A DNA stretch of 10,713 nucleotides from Planctomycetota bacterium (GTDB lineage: Bacteria > Planctomycetota > Phycisphaerae > Sedimentisphaerales > Anaerobacaceae). Each line of letters begins with the position of its first letter. Positions within the stretch are counted from its first letter, which is position 1. The translations under genes and the position numbers were made by a program. Shown here one piece after another: positions 6,946 through 10,713 of the stretch. The stretch lies in NCBI GenBank assembly GCA_017885385.1, contig JAFNGF010000203.1:1-10713 (forward strand), in the 5' to 3' direction. The notes under the pieces were generated by a model. That model was not told the origin of the DNA and made no database searches. It saw only the letters and a list, made by a program, of their open reading frames with translations.

Positions 6946-7793
6946 GTTGACGGACTCGCCGCATATTTCGCACAGTTCGATGCCCTTTGCATGAAGCTTG
7001 CCTTATATAGTTCGCCAACGCCGGGCTCGTTGGGTTCGTGGACGGGCAAAGCCTCGATTACCTGTGCACATTGCGTGGCCAGTTCAATTCCGTCGGGCGT
7101 CAGGTCCTTGTCCTGATCGGCGTCATAAAGATTGTGCGCAGCCGCCAGCTCTTCGTTGTCGGTCAGAAGATCGCCATCCAGGTCATTGGCGCTTACCGGC
7201 AGTTGATGCTCATCCGGCTCACCGGGGAAACGCAGCTCAAGCGCCCGCATCAATGCCGGCACATCTATTCTGCCTCGCTGGATGTCGCCGGCATAGTTGA
7301 ATGAGCCGTGCTCCATGTAGTGCATAGCAATCAGGGGGCACTTGACTTCCACGCCCAAATGCGGATTCACTATGGTTGCCGGGCCCATATTCACGGTCTG
7401 TCCGCAGATCTCACAGGTTTCCAATCCGAATTGGGGTGCGTGCCATTTACACGTTGCACCAGGTGCAGCATCATCCTCCCAGGGCAATTGCGCAATGATA
7501 GCGGCGCAGCGTATGGATAGTTCCAGCCCATCGAGTGTGCCGTTGCGATTCTGATCGGCAACAAATGGTTTGTATCCAATGGCGAATTCCTCACGGTCGG
7601 CGAGGAAATCCGCATCTGCATCTTGCTTGACGGGCAGTTGGTGTTTATCGGGTACATTCGCGGCGATGCTCCTATTCAGAGCAAATCCCGCCCCTAACGT
7701 GATTACAGCCGCCGTGCCGGCTGTGACCACCCCTCGTCTGAACTTTTTGCTTTCGCGGGCGTCCCTTTGCTGAGCTCTTCTGAGTCTTCTCAT
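6924..7793 (-). CDS. N-terminal part of a frameshifted secreted protein with calcium-binding repeats and CxxC modules
   Basis: This 289-residue frame begins at an ATG preceded by GGAGG at 5 nt spacing. Residues 1-45 look like an export signal: a long basic stretch with KKFRR, then GVVTAGTAAVITLGAGFAL, ending near SIAA. Two copies of a repeat of about 145 residues follow. Copy 1 has a calcium-binding thrombospondin-3/EF-hand-like stretch (DADADFLADREE, 58-69; DQNRNGTLDGLE, 80-91) and a CEICGQTVNMG module (127-137) with HYMEHGSF (158-165). Copy 2 repeats the calcium stretch (DLDGDLLTDNEE, 204-215; DADQDKD, 224-230) but loses similarity after residue about 263; the last 26 residues are out-of-frame reading. 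The continuation of copy 2 lies in the -1 frame. The probable role is a secreted or surface protein of the Phycisphaerae type; its ligand is unknown. Confidence 0.78.
   Translation of the reverse strand: MRRLRRAQQRDARESKKFRRGVVTAGTAAVITLGAGFALNRSIAANVPDKHQLPVKQDADADFLADREEFAIGYKPFVADQNRNGTLDGLELSIRCAAIIAQLPWEDDAAPGATCKWHAPQFGLETCEICGQTVNMGPATIVNPHLGVEVKCPLIAMHYMEHGSFNYAGDIQRGRIDVPALMRALELRFPGEPDEHQLPVSANDLDGDLLTDNEELAAAHNLYDADQDKDLTPDGIELATQCAQVIEALPVHEPNEPGVGELYKASFMQRASNCAKYAASPSTWATGRS
6994..7005 (-). other. Frameshift junction joining the two parts of the secreted protein
   Basis: The frame of the N-terminal part must change by -1 within these 12 bases. Upstream, the N-terminal frame reads through GELYK. 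Downstream, the other frame reads KLHAKGIELCEICGESVNMG, matching CKWHAP..GLETCEICGQTVNMG of copy 1. A TAA in the downstream frame at 7003-7005 sets the upper limit. A one-base deletion in or near GGCAAG would explain it. No canonical X-XXY-YYZ slippery heptamer is present, so a mutation or sequencing error is more likely than programmed slippage. Confidence 0.75.
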
Positions 7794-8115
7794 AATTTCC
7801 TCCGAGTAAGAGTCTGCTTCAGGTCACAAAACCGTCGCGATTATACCGCAAAGACGACTTTTTTGCCAGTAGTTTTGCGACGACAGCTTGTTTTGCCGCA
7901 CTGAATTGAGTTTGGATGTTGACAGATGAGAAAGTTCGCAGAATTTTTTGTATTCTTGCCTGCGGTATTAGCAATGATTTTATGGGACAGTCAAATAATC
8001 GACAAAAATAATCTTGTTTAGCCGGCCCATATATTGTGTTTGGTGTTATAGGGCGTTGGCTGTGGTCCGGGCCCGGCCCTAAAGAAAACGGCACGTCCTG
8101 TCGATATGGGTCAGT
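7794..8115. other. Intergenic stretch between divergent genes
   Basis: These 322 bp separate the leftward secreted-protein gene from the rightward small ORF. They hold the promoter at 7840-7869. I see no convincing plus-strand promoter: a TTGACA at 7919-7924 has only AATTTT at the correct 17-bp distance. A 10-bp self-complementary CCGGGCCCGG lies at 8067-8076. No RNA gene, riboswitch or terminator could be recognised. Confidence 0.5.
7840..7869 (-). promoter_or_regulatory. Predicted promoter of the secreted-protein gene
   Basis: The minus strand has a perfect TATAAT (7840-7845) with CTGGCA (7864-7869, four of six matches to TTGACA) 18 bp upstream. The -10 is 46 bp before the ATG at 7793, giving a leader of about 40 nt that contains the GGAGG ribosome site. 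It probably also drives the downstream cysteine-motif gene. Confidence 0.58.
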
Positions 8116-8265
8116 ATGGACAAAAAGGAGCTAATCGACTGCATTTGCCAGATCAATAGAACCGCCAAGCCCGAATTCCTCGCCAACTTCTCGCAAGAGG
8201 AGCTCTCCGCCTACCTTGAGCATCTGATGGAGCTGGACCTGGAAGAGTTGGCTCTGTGCAGCTAA
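8116..8265 (+). CDS. Small acidic protein of unknown function (49 residues)
   Basis: This 49-residue ORF begins MDKKELIDCICQINRTAKPE and continues FLANFSQEELSAYLEHLMELD to a TAA at 8263-8265. It reads like a real protein: two or three amphipathic helices, no rare-residue runs, and leucine and phenylalanine at regular spacing. The pattern N..A...FL..F....L..YL.HL resembles, from memory, short proteins seen in other planctomycetes, but I cannot name a family. An in-frame TAA at 8080-8082 limits the upstream extent, and no other ATG or GTG start lies between. No clear Shine-Dalgarno site precedes the ATG, which lowers confidence. It is the only plus-strand gene candidate and ends 17 bp from the stop of the convergent CvpA gene. 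It might act as a protein-protein adaptor; that is speculation. Confidence 0.6.
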   Translation: MDKKELIDCICQINRTAKPEFLANFSQEELSAYLEHLMELDLEELALCS

Positions 8266-8282
8266 GGGTTCATTTAGTCGTC

Positions 8283-9530
8283 TTATTCGAGGTCGCCCAG
8301 TCCGTCTCGTCTTGAAGAGCTCTTTGGCTGCCTCGATGGCCGGTCACTTTCCCGCCGGGAGGAACTATCAGGTTTAGTCGAGTCAATTTTCACTTCGGAG
8401 GCAACGAAAGGTATTACCTGCGGCGCCTGGTCGGCGGGAACGCCCGGCGGCACCTCGGCAACGCTGTTTAGCTTGAACTCGACCAGCACCGGCACAAAAC
8501 CCCGCGGCACACAAAAAACAAAGTCGATATATTTTGTCCTGGCTCGTTCCTCGAAATCTTTCGGCGCAAGTTGTATCAGGAAGCTGGTCTGCAGCTCGCT
8601 GGCGGATTTTAAGTGCCCGATGGGGTAGATATTTATGCCTTTTCCACCCAGCGAGTCTCCGCCGCCCTTTTCCTTGCAGATGAGTCTCAACTGGGGCAGC
8701 GCAAATAAGCCGCCATCTAACGGCGTGTTCGGCTTTACCGCCTCTCTCTTTATGCCAACGCGCACAACTGTAAGGTCGTAATCGCCTTTTTGCCAGCCCG
8801 GCAGGAGCACGGGCTTTCTTGTTGTGCCCTGCGCCGGCATCTGCAGGGAATCCAGCCGGCCCAGCAAATCTTCCACCTGGTTTCTTATGGCGTCGGGAGC
8901 CGGCCAGGCTGCTGCCTTCGCCGGCACTTCTATTGCGTCAGAGTCGGTGACAATCGGTATGTTGGCGCCGATAAACAGCCGGTTCAGGAAAATCTGGTCC
9001 AGAAAGTCCGGATGCAGTACGGCGAAACTTCTTTTGCCGCCGAAGCTGCCCTTACTTAAGAGGCTGAATAGCCCCGTTGCCAGGCCGTCCGCATTAAGCA
9101 GGACTTTTTGCCGGGCCGGGCTGAAGCGCTCGTAAGGATACTTGGCCGGCAGAGGTCCTATCTGAAGCGCGGTAAGCACCAGGCCGGAAACAATAACGCC
9201 CAGGACGGCACCGCAGCCGATCCGCCCGACCCGTTCGGGCCAAGTGCCCAAGTCGATGGGCTGGCGTATCAACTGACTGACGGCTGTCTGCAAAATGGCA
9301 AAGACTATAACAAGCAGCAGCACAAAAGACAAAAGTTGTGCCCAGGGTGCTACCGACGGCGCATAGCTGGCCAGAAGCCTCGCTAAGAGCTCGAAATAGC
9401 CGAAAGCAACCACGCTTGCGCAAATCGTAATAATTATCGTGGCGAACGCCTTTACCACTGTGCCTTTTAGATACTGGTATGCGGCACAGCCGGCGATGAT
9501 TAAAAGCACCGATAAATTAGCTATCCACAT
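8283..9530 (-). CDS. CvpA-family membrane protein with long extracytoplasmic or soluble extension
   Basis: From the ATG at 9528-9530 the protein has 415 residues. The N-terminal 125 residues have four hydrophobic segments (about 4-20, 24-46, 63-83 and 103-124) and the loop WPERVGRIGCGAVLGVIVSG, typical of CvpA (colicin V production) proteins. CvpA members are usually about 160-180 residues and are tied to envelope integrity and, in enterobacteria, colicin V export. The extra 290 residues here are not recognised; they contain beta-like strands (YDLTVVRVGI, YIDFVFCVPRGFVPVLVEF) and end in a Ser/Arg-rich tail (SSSRRESDRPSRQPKSSSRR). The chosen ATG has GGAG 8 nt upstream. The frame can be extended to a GTG at 9647, but those 39 codons run through inverted repeats and look non-coding. 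It lies 133 bp downstream of the GspE-like gene on the same strand. No promoter was found in the gap, so co-transcription is possible. Confidence 0.78.
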   Translation of the reverse strand: MWIANLSVLLIIAGCAAYQYLKGTVVKAFATIIITICASVVAFGYFELLARLLASYAPSVAPWAQLLSFVLLLVIVFAILQTAVSQLIRQPIDLGTWPERVGRIGCGAVLGVIVSGLVLTALQIGPLPAKYPYERFSPARQKVLLNADGLATGLFSLLSKGSFGGKRSFAVLHPDFLDQIFLNRLFIGANIPIVTDSDAIEVPAKAAAWPAPDAIRNQVEDLLGRLDSLQMPAQGTTRKPVLLPGWQKGDYDLTVVRVGIKREAVKPNTPLDGGLFALPQLRLICKEKGGGDSLGGKGINIYPIGHLKSASELQTSFLIQLAPKDFEERARTKYIDFVFCVPRGFVPVLVEFKLNSVAEVPPGVPADQAPQVIPFVASEVKIDSTKPDSSSRRESDRPSRQPKSSSRRDGLGDLE

Positions 9531-9550
9531 TACTGCGTCTCCAGAGGATA

Positions 9551-9660
9551 CCCCGCAATAAACCCGTCCCCTCGGCCTTGCTCGGGGCGGGCCTGAGCCG
9601 GGTCGAAGGATTGCGGGGCTAAATACTCCATTAATATTTAGCCCCACGTTTTACGTGGGG
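9551..9660. repeat. Cluster of overlapping inverted repeats between the GspE-like and CvpA genes
   Basis: Four pairings share or nest arms. CCCCGCAAT (9551-9559) pairs with ATTGCGGGG (9610-9618). CCCG-t-CCCC (9563-9571) pairs with GGGGCGGG (9584-9591). GGGGCTAAATA (9615-9625) pairs perfectly with TATTTAGCCCC (9635-9645) over 11 bp. CCCCACGT (9642-9649) pairs perfectly with ACGTGGGG (9653-9660) around a 3-nt loop. The GGGG at 9615-9618 and the CCCC at 9642-9645 are each claimed by two stems, so some folds exclude others. The last stem is followed on the plus strand by five T's, the look of an intrinsic terminator, but no plus-strand gene ends here. The bases CCTTCGACCCGGCTCAGG (minus strand, 9592-9609) resemble interspersed palindromic repeats seen in many bacteria. 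Confidence 0.72.
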
Positions 9661-9663
9661 TTT

Positions 9664-10713
9664 TTATTCTGTTTTCTCCTGCGGGGTTTTCTCCGGCTGC
9701 TTCTTTGGCGGCGCCAGCACCCGGAGCATCTCGTTTATTGCCGTTGTTCCGTTGATTACCTTTCTCAGGCCTTGCTCCTGCAGGTAAAGCATCTTTGCGC
9801 GTCTGAATTCCGAGCTTATCTCAGACAATAACTTTGATTGTTTTATGGCTTGTCTCAAGTCGTCGTTCAGGATGATCATTTCGAATATGCCGGTGCGGCC
9901 GACAAAACCTGTTTCCTGGCAGTTTTCGCAGGGCGTCGGCTTGCCGCGTTTGTCGTATATCACCTTGCCCACGCGGTAAAGAGCTTTTACTTTTTCTGCG
10001 GCGATGTTGTATTTTTTGAAAAGCTCCTTATTCGGAGCATACGCTTGTTTGCATTCGTTACAGAGTTTTCTCAGCAGCCGCTGGTTGCTGACGCCCAGCA
10101 GGGTTTCAGTGACGAGGCTTCGGCTGCCGACAAGTTTCATCCATTTACCCAGCGCCTGTACAACACTATCTGCGTTGAGCGTGACATAGACCATTTTGCC
10201 GTCCTTGGCCGCGGCGCAAGCTACCTGGGCCGTCTCGGCGTCCTCGCAGTCGCCCACGCCGACAATGTCCGGGCCCATTCTCACCACCGTTTGCAACTGT
10301 TTGGCAAAAGTCATAGTGCCGGTGTCGCTGGGCGAAAAAACATTCTGAGTCACGTTCGGCAGGTCGGCGGCAGTCCGCTTTTCCAGACTGTTTATGCTGT
10401 TGATGAAGGCATCGTGGTTTTTCAGCAGGGCATACAAAGTCGTGGTTATGCCACTTCTTGCCGGGCCGGATATTATGAATAGACCCTGGTGAAGCTGGCG
10501 AAATTTATTTAGCTGCTCGTACTGATCGGGCATCAAACCGATATCGTTCAGCCTTAGCAGAGTCTGCTTGGATATTTGCTTGAGCCTGACCTGTTCGCCG
10601 GCGGTCGAGCCTGCAGTGGTCACTTCCCAGTCGGTATTTTCCTTATTTTTGCGGGTTCTGAACTTTCCTTTTTGCGGCTTGCGTTTTTTGTCACCCGGGA
10701 GTTCGGGAAGGTG
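9664..10713 (-). CDS. GspE/PilB-like secretion/pilus ATPase with degenerate catalytic motifs, 5'-partial
   Basis: The frame is open to the right window edge, so 349 residues of the C-terminal part are visible; a GTG at 10621-10623 is in frame but is unlikely to be the start. Numbering from the edge, residues 40-80 match the GspE/PilB lead-in (TTAGSTAGEQVRLKQIS, then LRLNDIGLMPDQYEQL). The P-loop position reads GPARSGITTT (83-92) where active enzymes have GPTGSGKTTT, so the essential lysine is isoleucine (I89). The Walker B region reads PDIVGVGDCED (148-158) instead of PD.I.VGE.RD, and the His box THLHTN has become VTLNAD. The tetracysteine zinc site is intact: C218, C221, C262, C265, followed by GFVGRTGIFEM. 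GspE/PilB ATPases sit on the cytoplasmic face of type II secretion or type IV pilus machines. This copy probably binds nucleotide poorly or not at all and may be a structural or regulatory paralogue (inference). The C-terminal tail is Pro/Lys/Glu-rich. Confidence 0.87.
   Translation of the reverse strand, partial: HLPELPGDKKRKPQKGKFRTRKNKENTDWEVTTAGSTAGEQVRLKQISKQTLLRLNDIGLMPDQYEQLNKFRQLHQGLFIISGPARSGITTTLYALLKNHDAFINSINSLEKRTAADLPNVTQNVFSPSDTGTMTFAKQLQTVVRMGPDIVGVGDCEDAETAQVACAAAKDGKMVYVTLNADSVVQALGKWMKLVGSRSLVTETLLGVSNQRLLRKLCNECKQAYAPNKELFKKYNIAAEKVKALYRVGKVIYDKRGKPTPCENCQETGFVGRTGIFEMIILNDDLRQAIKQSKLLSEISSEFRRAKMLYLQEQGLRKVINGTTAINEMLRVLAPPKKQPEKTPQEKTE

Noticed and set aside
6994..7005. 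Programmed -1 ribosomal frameshift
   Set aside because: No X-XXY-YYZ slippery heptamer in the required frame and no obvious downstream stem; a one-base deletion or sequencing error is simpler.
7919..7947. Plus-strand promoter with a consensus TTGACA for the small ORF
   Set aside because: The -10 position at a 17-bp spacer is AATTTT, a poor match, and the site is about 170 bp from the ORF.
8067..8076. Perfect 10-bp palindrome CCGGGCCCGG
   Set aside because: Short, GC-only and isolated; expected occasionally by chance in DNA of this composition.
7819..8094. 91-codon minus-strand frame between the secreted-protein gene and the small ORF
   Set aside because: Composition is not protein-like, no ribosome site is seen, and it would overlap the promoter with the perfect TATAAT at 7840-7845.
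9531..9647. Extension of the CvpA gene to a GTG at 9647 (39 more residues)
   Set aside because: The added residues are Pro/Arg/Gly-rich and read straight through the inverted repeats; the ATG at 9530 has a good ribosome site and begins directly with the first membrane segment.
9642..9666. Intrinsic terminator on the plus strand (8-bp stem plus five T's)
   Set aside because: The form is excellent but no plus-strand gene precedes it, and the T-run overlaps the stop codon of a minus-strand gene. It is kept only as part of the repeat cluster.

Overview
The window most likely comes from a planctomycete of the class Phycisphaerae or a close relative. This is inferred from protein style, not from any marker gene. 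The clearest sign is the secreted protein at 6181-7793. It carries paired CEICG..VNMG / HYM.HGSF modules and a DLNQDCK-type dockerin-like calcium repeat, a combination I associate with that class. A BlaI/M56 pair with planctomycete-style extensions, an EF-G-like GTPase, a CvpA protein and a divergent GspE/PilB ATPase fit the same picture. Base composition is moderately GC-rich except for one AT-richer stretch near 6181-6660. All large genes are on the minus strand. The only plausible plus-strand gene is a 49-residue ORF at 8116-8265.

Layout from left to right: (1) 1-3302 is a blaI-M56 operon read leftward, with a promoter and two palindromic operator-like boxes at 3260-3302. The M56 gene is open to the left window edge, so only its first 943 residues are visible. 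It is a BlaR1-type membrane zinc peptidase whose periplasmic part carries secretin-like modules and a coiled coil instead of a penicillin-binding sensor. (2) 3453-5584 is a single EF-G-like gene with a GTG start and its own promoter; a hairpin overlaps its stop codon. (3) 5635-7869 holds a cysteine-motif protein of unknown function and, upstream of it, the secreted modular protein, probably co-transcribed. The secreted protein is interrupted by a -1 frame change within 12 bp (6994-7005). (4) 7794-8115 has no supported gene beyond the promoter of region 3. (5) 8116-8265 is the small plus-strand ORF, convergent with the next gene. (6) 8283-10713 holds a CvpA-family membrane protein and, upstream, the 3' part of a GspE/PilB-like ATPase whose nucleotide-binding motifs are degenerate. 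Between them lies a dense cluster of overlapping inverted repeats.

How the genes may work together: BlaI would repress its own promoter. The M56 protein would sense an envelope signal and relieve that repression, by analogy with BlaR1/MecR1. The sensor modules here resemble secretin, the outer-membrane ring of type II secretion and type IV pili, and about 7 kb away is a probable pseudoenzyme form of the ATPase from the same machines. A functional link is only a hypothesis. The most novel-looking items are the M56-secretin fusion, the degenerate GspE, the small plus-strand ORF and the nested inverted repeats at 9551-9660. No rRNA, tRNA, CRISPR array, transposase or phage gene was seen.
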